Source of the DNA: an uncultured Prevotella sp.
GTDB taxonomy: Bacteria > Bacteroidota > Bacteroidia > Bacteroidales > Bacteroidaceae
Length of the DNA: 45,950 nucleotides
Assembly (NCBI GenBank): GCA_900771975.1
Contig: CAAGPV010000082.1
Span: forward strand, 1-45,950
Reading direction: 5' to 3'
Positions 1-7,869 of the stretch are shown here, in pieces. A program made the position numbers and the translations under genes. The stretch's first letter is position 1, and the number at the start of each line of letters is the position of its first letter. The notes below the pieces were generated by a model, which had not been told where the DNA came from, did not search any database, and saw only the letters and a list, made by a program, of their open reading frames with translations.

Positions 1-1
1 A

Positions 2-43
2 AAAGCCTTCATCCTGCGTTGGGCGCAAGACAAAGGCGTATAG
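2..43 (+). CDS. possible C-terminal tail of an upstream gene (partial)
   Basis: An open plus-strand frame enters at the window edge, reads KAFILRWAQDKGV and stops at TAG (41-43). The composition is protein-like, but only 13 residues are visible, so neither the family nor the reality of the gene can be judged. It could equally be a chance open stretch. Confidence 0.2.
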   Translation, partial: KAFILRWAQDKGV

Positions 44-84
44 GAAAGGGTGATTAGGCAGTGTTCCGCTTCAATGAAAACAAT

Positions 85-621
85 TTAGAATCTATCTGGT
101 CTATGAGCATCATCAATATGGTATTCAGTGTTACTACTTCCACAAGTATAAGCAAGTCCCCCAAGTATCAATATTGATATTAATACAGCCACGACTATTC
201 TTATGGCTTTGTTTGACATAGAATCTTTAATTACTTCATTAATAAAGAAAACGACTGGAACAAGTATAGAACCCAAAAGAAAAAGTCCCCAAATTATGCC
301 AAGTATTATGAGAAAAGGTTTCCCAAAATCAGAGCAAACCATAACTGGTATGCCTATAAAAAGCGTAAAAGGAATCAAACAACCAAGCCCTGACATAAGG
401 GATTCTTTTATGGATTCTATTCGTTTTTTCCTCTTTACCTTTTTTTGAAAAACTTCTTCTGTGACACCTAAACTTTTTAAAAGTTCCAAATGTTCTTGCT
501 CACGTTTTTGTTCCAATTCTTGCTGAAATTGAGATTCTGTTATACCTCTATCTCTTAGGTATTTCTGATGTCGTTCCCATTTTTCCTTCTGAGGATTGGG
601 AAGATTGCTAAATATATTCAT
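85..621 (-). CDS. hypothetical small membrane protein, 178 aa
   Basis: I do not recognise the family. The first 70 or so residues are highly charged and probably helical (many Glu, Gln and Lys, with two similar segments, ITESQFQQEL and VTEEVFQKKV). They are followed by three hydrophobic stretches at roughly residues 78-95, 102-128 and 141-160 that look like membrane helices, and a short polar C-terminus. The charged N-terminal part would lie in the cytoplasm if the positive-inside rule holds. ATG at 621 is the only good start, and a TAnnTTTG element lies at 690-697. It stands alone beside a phage-gene remnant, so it may be accessory DNA. No function is assigned. Confidence 0.6.
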   Translation of the reverse strand: MNIFSNLPNPQKEKWERHQKYLRDRGITESQFQQELEQKREQEHLELLKSLGVTEEVFQKKVKRKKRIESIKESLMSGLGCLIPFTLFIGIPVMVCSDFGKPFLIILGIIWGLFLLGSILVPVVFFINEVIKDSMSNKAIRIVVAVLISILILGGLAYTCGSSNTEYHIDDAHRPDRF

Positions 622-689
622 AGAGAAATTAAATCCATTTTAAATTAAAGTTATAATCAGCAAAAATACTATTTAATTTACAATTTCCT

Positions 690-697
690 CAAATATA
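690..697 (-). promoter_or_regulatory. Bacteroidota -7 element for the 85-621 gene
   Basis: On the minus strand the sequence is TATATTTG, a match to TAnnTTTG, about 70 bases upstream of the start codon. The -33 region is only T-rich, so the call rests on the -7 box and its position. Confidence 0.4.
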
Positions 698-725
698 AAA
701 CACTAATTAACGAAAAAAGCACGAA

Positions 726-1250
726 TTATCTCACCCCACCAATTGCAATTGGGTATAAATCGTGCTGTGGGAACTTCTCGCAGCCGATATAGAGCGTGTC
801 GAAGGCATCGGTGCCGTCGGTACGGTGTTCGAGAAGGTCTTCTTCGGACTCCGGCTGCTTCTCCATACTTTTGTTCTTGCGGAAGCCGTTGCGACCACGC
901 TCCACTCCTGCGGACTGGACGGCGAGGATAAGGTCATCGTTGTTCTGGCGGTTGAAGTACGGCATCAGGCGTTGCTTCCCGGCAAACCCCTGATTGATGA
1001 GAAGGTATTTCTCATCGTGTCGCATCGGGTTGCCGAGATACACGTCAATGACCTGCCATCCGTGGCGCTCGAACTCATGGACTACCACCCAGTGGAAGTC
1101 CTGGTCGTTCACGGCATAGTTAGAGCCGAGAGCGGTGGCATCATAGTAGTAGATGACCGTCTTGTTGGGATGCGGCGCGTAGTAGGTGCAGAAGCCGGCA
1201 ATAAAGCTATGCCACTTGAAACAAGGTGCCTGAAATACTGGTCGTGTGGT
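726..1250 (-). pseudogene. phage large terminase (TerL) C-terminal remnant
   Basis: From an in-frame TAG at 1251-1253 an open frame of 174 codons runs to TAA at 726. The only internal ATG is at 1112, but recognisable protein continues upstream of it (YYAPHPNKTVIYYYDATALG). The content resembles the nuclease domain of large terminases from Bacteroidota prophages: an Asp-containing YYYDATA strand, then LGNPMRHDEKYLLINQGF, then PYFNRQNNDDLILAVQSAGV, and RTDGTDAFDTLYIG near the end. The N-terminal ATPase part is absent and no other phage gene is beside it, so this is a decayed fragment. The segment is visibly richer in G and C than its neighbours, which suggests transfer. The family call is from remembered sequence patterns, without a search. 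Confidence 0.5.
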
Positions 1251-1274
1251 CTAAAAATCTGCTATATGCATCAA

Positions 1275-1306
1275 CCGATGATGCCATTTGTGTTTGGCGT
1301 CATCGG
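1275..1306. other. inverted repeat (stem-loop)
   Basis: Arms 1275-1285 and 1296-1306 pair over 11 bases with one T-G mismatch, around a 10-base loop. There is no clear T-run on either side, so a factor-independent terminator is not well supported. It lies between the terminase remnant and the hydrolase gene; the rest of 1251-1446 shows nothing I recognise. Confidence 0.35.
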
Positions 1307-1446
1307 CCTTTGTTAATGAAAATTATTGGCCTGTTGGCTGAATTTTTATTCTATACCAACCCCCATGTAATGCTACGTTTCTGCTCCTTACATTCTCTCT
1401 ACAGAAGGGGCAATATTTTTTGGCTACCATTTTGGCTTCAAAAAAA

Positions 1447-2745
1447 TCAGTTGGCGGTTGTTTTAATCCAGTCTGTTATGGCCTGAAGCACCTCTGGCGC
1501 AATAGTTTCTTCTATCTGTTGATATTCTGCCACATCCCCTGTGGTGGAATGTTGGAACAGGTGGTTGACTCCATCTATCTTGCTGATGGTGTGCTTGCAG
1601 CCTGTGAGTCCCTTTTGAAGCTCTTCGATATTGGCGGCACAGTCCACCTGAGTATCTTTTGTGCCGTTTAGGGCAAGTACTGGGCATTTGATTGTGGGCA
1701 ACAACTTGCTGATGTCTATGGTAAGAAAATAACGAATGTATGGCGTTTCAGCCTGTTTAAGTGCTGCTGCTAATACTGGCTTCATTCCCGTTGGTACTTT
1801 CTCTGTTGCTATTTCGATTGCTTTCTTGCCGTGCACTATCTCATCCAAGGCGTTTCCTAAAGTTTTACAGTAGGCATCAATCATTGTCTCGGGCAGTCCA
1901 AGAGAAGACAAGCCATGACGATTCTGCATAAGGAGCGTTTCCTTTCCTGATATTGCCATTCCTGCGAGCGACACTACGAAGTCGGCTTTGCCCTCGGAGG
2001 CAAGCATCATGGCGATGGTGGCGCCCTCGCTATGCCCCAAAATGCCCACCTTGTTGAATTGCGAACGCAGCAACGGCAGGGCAGCGGCGGCATCTTGTCG
2101 GAAGTCTTCTGTGGTAAAATTGGCAAAGTTGACATTACTGTCGCCCCATCCACGGTCGTCGTAACGTAAGGAGGCTATACCATGCCTTGCCAAAGCATCG
2201 GCGATGACGGCAAACGGCTTGTGGTCGAACAGTTCTTCATCCCGGTTTTGTTGTCCGCTCCCTGTGACCATTAACACTACGGGTGTATTCTTCGAGCTGT
2301 TTTCTGGTAGGGTGAGTGTCCCATTGAATGTGTATCCGGCATTGGTGAAACTTACGTTTTCCTCTTTGTAGGGATAGGGAGGCACAGGGGTTTGCGGGCG
2401 CTTTACCACAGGCTTGCCCGGGGTTAGCGTCAACGGTAGCGAAAGATCGTTCTGCCTGAACGTGCCTTTAATCTCTCCGTTTTCCATTTTCCCTTCATAT
2501 TTTGCACCAATCATTTCGATGGTTACTGTTATCGTTCCGTCATCGTTGTCTTTCTTATCGGCCGGAATATCTTTAGCGTTTTGCGATGGAGAGTCGATGG
2601 TGCAACCATTTTGTGAGAAATTGAATACCAAGGGCAGTTTGGTACCAAAAACGTCAAGACTACCGCTCCAAGCTCCTTCTTGGGCTTTAGTTGTGAAGGC
2701 CATCATGGCCAGTAGGAATATAAGAAAAAGTTTGGATGACTTCAT
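1447..2745 (-). CDS. secreted alpha/beta hydrolase (serine esterase/peptidase-like)
   Basis: A signal peptide (MKSSKLFLIFLLAMMAF, cleavage near TKAQ) is followed by a beta-rich N-terminal domain of about 110 residues and an alpha/beta-hydrolase domain. The hydrolase has an oxyanion-type segment (VTGSGQQNRDEE), the nucleophile elbow GHSEG, an acid region (LNGTKDTQVD) and a late His in GVNHLFQ, consistent with a Ser-Asp-His triad. The family is COG1073-like; substrates of such proteins are mostly unknown esters or peptides. The protein is probably periplasmic. The open frame extends to a TTG at 2757, but ATG at 2745 begins the signal peptide directly and is preferred (432 aa). The gene is monocistronic in appearance. 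Confidence 0.75.
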   Translation of the reverse strand: MKSSKLFLIFLLAMMAFTTKAQEGAWSGSLDVFGTKLPLVFNFSQNGCTIDSPSQNAKDIPADKKDNDDGTITVTIEMIGAKYEGKMENGEIKGTFRQNDLSLPLTLTPGKPVVKRPQTPVPPYPYKEENVSFTNAGYTFNGTLTLPENSSKNTPVVLMVTGSGQQNRDEELFDHKPFAVIADALARHGIASLRYDDRGWGDSNVNFANFTTEDFRQDAAAALPLLRSQFNKVGILGHSEGATIAMMLASEGKADFVVSLAGMAISGKETLLMQNRHGLSSLGLPETMIDAYCKTLGNALDEIVHGKKAIEIATEKVPTGMKPVLAAALKQAETPYIRYFLTIDISKLLPTIKCPVLALNGTKDTQVDCAANIEELQKGLTGCKHTISKIDGVNHLFQHSTTGDVAEYQQIEETIAPEVLQAITDWIKTTAN

Positions 2746-2892
2746 GGATTTTATCAATAAGGAAATTATGATTAAGAGATTACAAATTTACGTTATTCCC
2801 GCCGTAGTTGCAAATTTAACAACTGGAAAGTTTGCTAAAGACGGGCATTTTGCGTGCATAGCAATTAAGAAAGAATATAATGTGAACCGCAT

Positions 2893-2940
2893 AATAAAAA
2901 AGTCTCCATCCTTAACGTTGTTACTGTTCGGATGGAGACT
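2893..2940 (-). terminator. rho-independent terminator of the LRR gene
   Basis: A perfect 11-base inverted repeat (2901-2911 with 2930-2940; loop 18 bases) is followed in the minus direction by a run of T (TTTTTATTAT). It lies about 50 bases after the stop of the LRR gene at 2989. Confidence 0.75.
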
Positions 2941-2988
2941 CTAACATCTTTTTATGATGTTTCGTCTTACTTGCTTCTATGCGTTTGG

Positions 2989-4800
2989 TTATTTCCTGTA
3001 TTTCACAGTCTTCATTCCTTTGGCTGCAATAATATAAGTTCCGCGTCCTTGAATTTCGATGCTTGCCTTATGGTCTTTTACCGGCACGATATCGGTTAGT
3101 TTGCCATCAATATTGTATACTGTCACAGCCTGAGCCATGCCATTTATGCCGTTTATCTCAACGCCGTAAGCTGTTTCTGTAATGGCAGGCTCATTTATTT
3201 CGGTTTCCTTTCCGATGCCAGTAGTCCCGTTTCCTTCAACAGTTACCATCCATCCCTTATCCGTTGCTATCTTTGTTGCACTCTGTTTTGCCAAATCGTT
3301 TTCCACGTTATTAAACAACAGTAGTCCTCCTAAATCATTATTGTCATCTTCTTCGCGCTTCTGTCTGAGCGACATATATAACTCGTTTAACGCTTCTACG
3401 CCGAGCTTTGTACCGTCAACAGACACGTAGCGCAAATCATTTGCATCTTTGAACGTTATACCTGTTTCTATGGGGTTGTTCTTTAAAACAACATCGGCAA
3501 TCTTCTTGTTATGGCTAAAGTCGAGCTTTGTTATGGCATTATCGCCACAGTCGAGTGCGAGCAGTCCTTCCATTGCGCTCAGGTCCAGCTTCGTTATCTG
3601 GTTATTGTTACAATGTAGGTCTGTAACGTTAGGCAGCTTTGATGCATCAACTTCTGCGAAAGCACATCCGCTACAGTTGAGACTCGCAAGAGATTCAGGG
3701 AAGTTAACCGTAGAGAGTTCCATGTTCTCTGAGCAGTCAAGGTTTTTCAGCGACATGCATCCGTCAAGGTTAAGTTCGCTGAGAGAGCATGCATAGCAGC
3801 TCACAGTTTCAAGTTTGGCCAGTCCTGACAAATTTAGCGACGTCAGCATGTAATTGTTGTTGCATGTCAACGTTGTAAGATTTGGCGTGTCTGAAAAGTT
3901 TAGATTCTCTATCGGAGCACTCTCACACAACAGAGTTTCCAGACTTGTCATGCCTGACAGGTCGAGCTTCGAAAGAGTGAAGTTATTGTCAAGCTGCAAG
4001 TATTTCAGTTTTTTTGTCTGCGACAAGTCTATAGAGCTGATATTTGCCATAGGCAACATCAGCGTGTCTATATTGTTCTGTTCCGGCAACACAAACTGTG
4101 TGATAGGTCTTCCGAGTCCAGCTGCCACATAAGTAAGCTGCTTATTCTTGCTCAAGTCATATTTTGTCACCATGGTCTGCATGGCATCCAAGTATTTCAG
4201 TTTCGGACAACCAGAAAGGTCAAGCTCGGTTAGCGGAGAGTTTGTAGTGCAGAGCAGATATTCAAGTTCTGATTCTTGCGGCAGTTTCAAGCTTGCTATG
4301 CGGTTGTTAGATACTATGGCGCTATCAATCTTCGTATTTTCTGAGAGGTCAAGACTTTTGAGCGGAGAACTTTGTATGCATACCACTTTCAGCTCTTTGC
4401 ATTTAGAGAAATCCATCTCTGCCACATAATTGTCTCTTGAAATAAGGTGAGTCAGAGTCGGCATCGATGTAACATCGAGTGTCGTAAGCCCATTGCCCGA
4501 ACATTCCAAAACCGAGATATTGCCGTATATTGTTAGATCTTGACTTTTAAGTTCTCCTGTAATTGCCGTAGCACTTGTGTTCAGAGTGCTGGTTGCTGTT
4601 TCACCATTCCCCCAGTCAAGCGTATATTCTCCCGTTTTAGCTCCCATTATGAGCAGCGCATATTGTGAGCCCACCTTACCGGAGAAGTGCATCTTAATGT
4701 AGTTTTTTGCCTCTTCATTCTGTTCTGCCGTTGCTCTTACAGGAAATATCATCCATTGGAGCGATAAAAAAAGAATAGAAATAAGTAATTTTTGTTTCAT
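2989..4800 (-). CDS. secreted leucine-rich-repeat protein with T9SS-like tail
   Basis: The 603-residue protein starts with a signal peptide (MKQKLLISILFLSLQWMIF). A beta-rich domain follows (DWGNGETATSTLNTS), then from about residue 105 to 460 many leucine-rich repeats of the form L-x-x-L-D-L-S-x-x-x-x-L-x-x-L-x-C, often with N-x-x-I/L after the Cys. The last 80 residues contain VTVYNIDGKLTDIVPV and GTYIIAAKGMKTVKYRK, which resembles a type A T9SS C-terminal sorting domain (a late G-x-Y-I-I-x strand and a terminal basic K-V-x-x-x-K strand). This suggests export through the outer membrane and surface attachment. Repeats of this kind serve in binding; the ligand is unknown. It is transcribed divergently from the TPR-HTH gene at 5087, which may regulate it. 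Confidence 0.75.
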   Translation of the reverse strand: MKQKLLISILFLSLQWMIFPVRATAEQNEEAKNYIKMHFSGKVGSQYALLIMGAKTGEYTLDWGNGETATSTLNTSATAITGELKSQDLTIYGNISVLECSGNGLTTLDVTSMPTLTHLISRDNYVAEMDFSKCKELKVVCIQSSPLKSLDLSENTKIDSAIVSNNRIASLKLPQESELEYLLCTTNSPLTELDLSGCPKLKYLDAMQTMVTKYDLSKNKQLTYVAAGLGRPITQFVLPEQNNIDTLMLPMANISSIDLSQTKKLKYLQLDNNFTLSKLDLSGMTSLETLLCESAPIENLNFSDTPNLTTLTCNNNYMLTSLNLSGLAKLETVSCYACSLSELNLDGCMSLKNLDCSENMELSTVNFPESLASLNCSGCAFAEVDASKLPNVTDLHCNNNQITKLDLSAMEGLLALDCGDNAITKLDFSHNKKIADVVLKNNPIETGITFKDANDLRYVSVDGTKLGVEALNELYMSLRQKREEDDNNDLGGLLLFNNVENDLAKQSATKIATDKGWMVTVEGNGTTGIGKETEINEPAITETAYGVEINGINGMAQAVTVYNIDGKLTDIVPVKDHKASIEIQGRGTYIIAAKGMKTVKYRK

Positions 4801-4859
4801 AATTATTTATTTAAAGTTGATATAAAAAATCTTACTTGCTCCGCTCTTTAAGACTGTCA

Positions 4860-4867
4860 CAAATGTA
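4860..4867 (-). promoter_or_regulatory. -7 element for the LRR gene
   Basis: The minus strand reads TACATTTG, a TAnnTTTG match 60 bases upstream of the start. The -33 box is poor, so strong expression may need an activator. Confidence 0.4.
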
Positions 4868-5056
4868 GCGAATAAAAGCAAGAGGGAGAAATATTTGTTT
4901 ATAAAATCTTTTAAAGGTGTTGCAATGTGGATTTTCGTGTAATGTGCTATACTTTAGATATTTACACATGCTTAAACCGAGCAGTTGCCATCCTCCTATT
5001 CTATAAAATGCAACACAAGTATCGTCTTTTTGCTTTCGATTATTTCCTAAAATTAA

Positions 5057-5064
5057 TATCTTTG
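5057..5064 (+). promoter_or_regulatory. -7 element for the TPR regulator gene
   Basis: TATCTTTG matches TAnnTTTG 22 bases before the ATG at 5087, so the leader would be short. A TTTG at 5029-5032 is 24 bases away, longer than the usual 19-21. The remainder of the 286-base divergent region 4801-5086 shows no other feature. Confidence 0.4.
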
Positions 5065-5086
5065 TAGTGGCTAACCATACATAAGC

Positions 5087-6661
5087 ATGAAAAAAGTAAG
5101 GCTGATAATAGCATTATTTGTGAGTGTACAACTGTTCGTCTGTTGTACAAATGGTGAAAGGACAAATACATCCCTTGTACAAGTTGATTCGCTACTAAGG
5201 GGTGGATTCGTTGATTCGGCATATATTAAATTGGGCTCTGTTCTGCCATCCCAGTTGCGTAGCGAAGCCGATTCATCATATTATTTTCTACTTCATGCCC
5301 AGGCTTCCTATCGTATGTATAAGCCTGCAGACCCAATGAAATGGCTTGATTTTGCAATTAGATATTATTTGAAGATAGGCCATGATGCCGAAAAACTTGC
5401 TTCTGCATATTATTATAAGGGGATGCTTTTATACGAGAATGGAGATGTTAGAAATGGGGTGCTTAATCTAAAAAATGCCGAATTCATCGCAGCCAAGAGT
5501 ACAGATACAGAACTTCGCCATAAGATATTCGAGAGCCTGTCTGTTGTCAACGATGATGCAGGAGAGTTTCGTATGGCCATAAGCTATGCCAAGAAGTCGC
5601 TTGCTGAATCAGAAAAGAGCGGCAACGTTAACTGGCTTGCCCACGCTTACAACAATCTTGCCGTGCTCAGCAGTAAGATTGGCCGTTCCGACAGGGCGAG
5701 CTATTATCTAAAAATGTGTACCTCCGTTTTGCGTCATGTGCCATCAAAAGACAAGAAAATAGTATTGAATAACGTTGGAGCATACCTGATGCACACTAAC
5801 GCGACCCTTGCCAAGAGATATTTCTGCCAGATTCTTCAAACCTCACCTATCGACGAAGCATACGGAAATCTTGCCACAATATATATGAACGAAGGCAATT
5901 ATGTTAAGGCAGACTCGCTCCTGCGTATAGCTCTTAGGTCGGCCGATATGCAGATAAGGTGTGAAGCGATGTGGACGTTGTTCCATCTGCAACAGAAGAG
6001 AGGAGATACTTCCGGGGCGTTGCTTACTGCCGAAAAGCTTGTGGCGCAGAAAGATAGTATGCTAAAAATGCGCAACAACTGTAATGTTCAAGCTATACAA
6101 CTTGACTTTGACAACACAAAATCGCGTCAAAAATATGAGCGCAACATAGCGATTGGTGGGGTTCTTATCTTGCTTTTGTTGATGCTTGCTGTAATAATCG
6201 TGTTGTATTATAAATATAAAGAAGCAAAAACCAAAGCCGCTATTTCCATCGACCAGATGCGCATAAGGAACTACGAATTGCAGATTGCCGATTTGCAGAG
6301 GAATGGAATTAATAAGGAAAAAGAAATAAAATTGCTAAACCGGCGCAAGGATGCTTTGCTCGGCAAGCACAGAGATATGTTGAACCATGGCTATTTGCTA
6401 TATTCCGATGTGCTGGCCAACAAGACAACCGTGTTGTGGAGAAAACGCGATTTTGAGTCTGTTATTGAGTATTACAGGCTTTTAGATGCCGACTTCGTAG
6501 ACCTTATAGACAATGGCTATGACGGATTATCTGCAAAATATAAGTTCGAAATGATTCTTGAACATATTAATAAGTCCAATACAGAAATAGAGCATATCAT
6601 GGGAGTTGCCAATGGCTCTCTGCGCTCTATCCGCTCAAGAATTAAGAAAAAGAAGCTATAG
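5087..6661 (+). CDS. TPR-transmembrane-HTH regulator (DUF6377-like)
   Basis: This 524-residue protein has a lipoprotein-like or signal-anchor N-terminus (MKKVRLIIALFVSVQLFVCC), then about 300 residues of helical repeats of the TPR type (AYYYKGMLLYENGDVRNGVLNL, AHAYNNLAVLSSKIGRSDRA). One strong membrane helix lies at about 352-372 (IAIGGVLILLLLMLAVIIVL), followed by a coiled coil (residues 380-425). The C-terminal region ends NTEIEHIMGVANGSLRSIRSR, which looks like a LuxR-like helix-turn-helix. The TPR part would be periplasmic and the HTH cytoplasmic, giving a one-protein membrane signal-transduction design known in Bacteroidota. The target is not known; the divergent LRR gene is the obvious candidate. 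ATG at 5087 begins the signal sequence. Confidence 0.7.
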   Translation: MKKVRLIIALFVSVQLFVCCTNGERTNTSLVQVDSLLRGGFVDSAYIKLGSVLPSQLRSEADSSYYFLLHAQASYRMYKPADPMKWLDFAIRYYLKIGHDAEKLASAYYYKGMLLYENGDVRNGVLNLKNAEFIAAKSTDTELRHKIFESLSVVNDDAGEFRMAISYAKKSLAESEKSGNVNWLAHAYNNLAVLSSKIGRSDRASYYLKMCTSVLRHVPSKDKKIVLNNVGAYLMHTNATLAKRYFCQILQTSPIDEAYGNLATIYMNEGNYVKADSLLRIALRSADMQIRCEAMWTLFHLQQKRGDTSGALLTAEKLVAQKDSMLKMRNNCNVQAIQLDFDNTKSRQKYERNIAIGGVLILLLLMLAVIIVLYYKYKEAKTKAAISIDQMRIRNYELQIADLQRNGINKEKEIKLLNRRKDALLGKHRDMLNHGYLLYSDVLANKTTVLWRKRDFESVIEYYRLLDADFVDLIDNGYDGLSAKYKFEMILEHINKSNTEIEHIMGVANGSLRSIRSRIKKKKL

Positions 6662-6745
6662 TCTAACCCAGTTTTACATTAACGCTTAAACGCTTCATCC
6701 AAAGTAGCATCCTCTCATACAAAAATTGCCAGCTATCGAAACTCC

Positions 6746-7687
6746 CTATACCGATTGCTCTTCCAGAGGGTCTGATGAGCCTTCTTTCTTCTCTTTGTTT
6801 CTATGCTTTATCTTGTCGAAACCATTACCGTAAACACCTATCACCGCACTTTGCGAAACAAAGGCTTCGGGATCGACCTCTTCAATAAGTTGAAAAATGG
6901 TGTGTGATTGCCTTTGTTTAGCAAGAACAAACAACATCTTCACTTCTTGACCAGAATAAAAACCTGAGGCATCCACCACCGTAACACCTCTTTCGGCATC
7001 GGTATTTATGCGTTTGCCTATCTCCATGTATTTTTTTGAAATGATAAAAAACTGCACAGAACGTCGCCTGCTATTCACCACTTGGTCTATGCAAAAGGCT
7101 TGAACATAGAGGACTACATACCCATACAACACTCTTTCCCAATCATGCACAACAAAATAGCTGGAAGAAATGATAAAAATATCACAAATCATGATAACAC
7201 GACCAAGGGAAATATCCTTATACTTGTTGACAATAGCAGCCACAATATCCGTTCCACCAGTACTTCCCCCCGACGAAAAGCCAAGACCAATGCCACAACC
7301 GCAAAACACGGCGCCCAAAAAGGCCGCCCACAAAGGCTGATCTTGAAGTAGATGGATATCCTTTAAGCTATGAGAAAAGAAAGAGGTCAACAAGGTTACA
7401 ACTGTAACAGCATAAACGGTCTTGACACAGAACTTACCACCCAAAATGCGCAAGGCAACCAGCAACAGACAGATATTTACGACAAAATAGGGCACTTGAA
7501 CAGGCACTCCAAAAGCCCAGTAGATGATAGACGATATGCCTGGCAGACCACTCGCCGTAACATTCGTCGGCAACAGGAAAACATTCCAACCTATTGCGTA
7601 CGAAATCATACCGATAGCAATTAACACGTAATCTTGTATCTCCTTATAAAGAAATTTCTTTTCAGCTCTCGTTGCCATTTTCCCCAT
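6746..7687 (-). CDS. YitT-family membrane protein (DUF161/DUF2179)
   Basis: This is a 313-residue inner-membrane protein. Five or six hydrophobic segments occupy residues 17-205 (DYVLIAIGMISYAIGWNVFL, FLLPTNVTASGLPGISSI, FSSGGSTGGTDIVAAI). The glycine/serine motif FSSGGSTGGTDI is typical of the YitT family. A soluble C-terminal DUF2179 domain follows (about 210-290, RGVTVVDASGFYSGQEVKMLFVLA), ending in a charged tail. The transport or signalling role of the family is not established. It converges with the TPR gene and diverges from the peptidase gene. ATG at 7687 is used; ATG at 7678 is possible. Confidence 0.8.
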   Translation of the reverse strand: MGKMATRAEKKFLYKEIQDYVLIAIGMISYAIGWNVFLLPTNVTASGLPGISSIIYWAFGVPVQVPYFVVNICLLLVALRILGGKFCVKTVYAVTVVTLLTSFFSHSLKDIHLLQDQPLWAAFLGAVFCGCGIGLGFSSGGSTGGTDIVAAIVNKYKDISLGRVIMICDIFIISSSYFVVHDWERVLYGYVVLYVQAFCIDQVVNSRRRSVQFFIISKKYMEIGKRINTDAERGVTVVDASGFYSGQEVKMLFVLAKQRQSHTIFQLIEEVDPEAFVSQSAVIGVYGNGFDKIKHRNKEKKEGSSDPLEEQSV

Positions 7688-7818
7688 CCTTTAATGATAA
7701 CTAACCATATCTGTTTCTTGTTATTGCAAAATTGAAACAAAAAAACGATATAGCCATACTTTTCTGCAAAAATCTTTCAAAAAAACCTACTTAAAATCCG
7801 CCATTACACATATCTTGA

Positions 7819-7850
7819 TTTGCCGAAAACAAAAATAAAGCGTAAATTTG
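7819..7850 (+). promoter_or_regulatory. Bacteroidota promoter for the prolyl oligopeptidase gene
   Basis: TTTG at 7819-7822 and TAAATTTG at 7843-7850 are separated by 20 bases, the expected Bacteroidota arrangement, and end 19 bases before the ATG. Confidence 0.65.
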
Positions 7851-7869
7851 CAACTACATAACGTTCTTC

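Noticed and set aside
762..1316. 184-codon plus-strand frame
   Set aside because: It lies antisense to the terminase remnant and reads no recognisable family, whereas the minus frame gives coherent nuclease motifs.
2414..2944. 176-codon plus-strand frame
   Set aside because: It is antisense to the hydrolase gene and extends into AT-rich intergenic DNA, with no domain.
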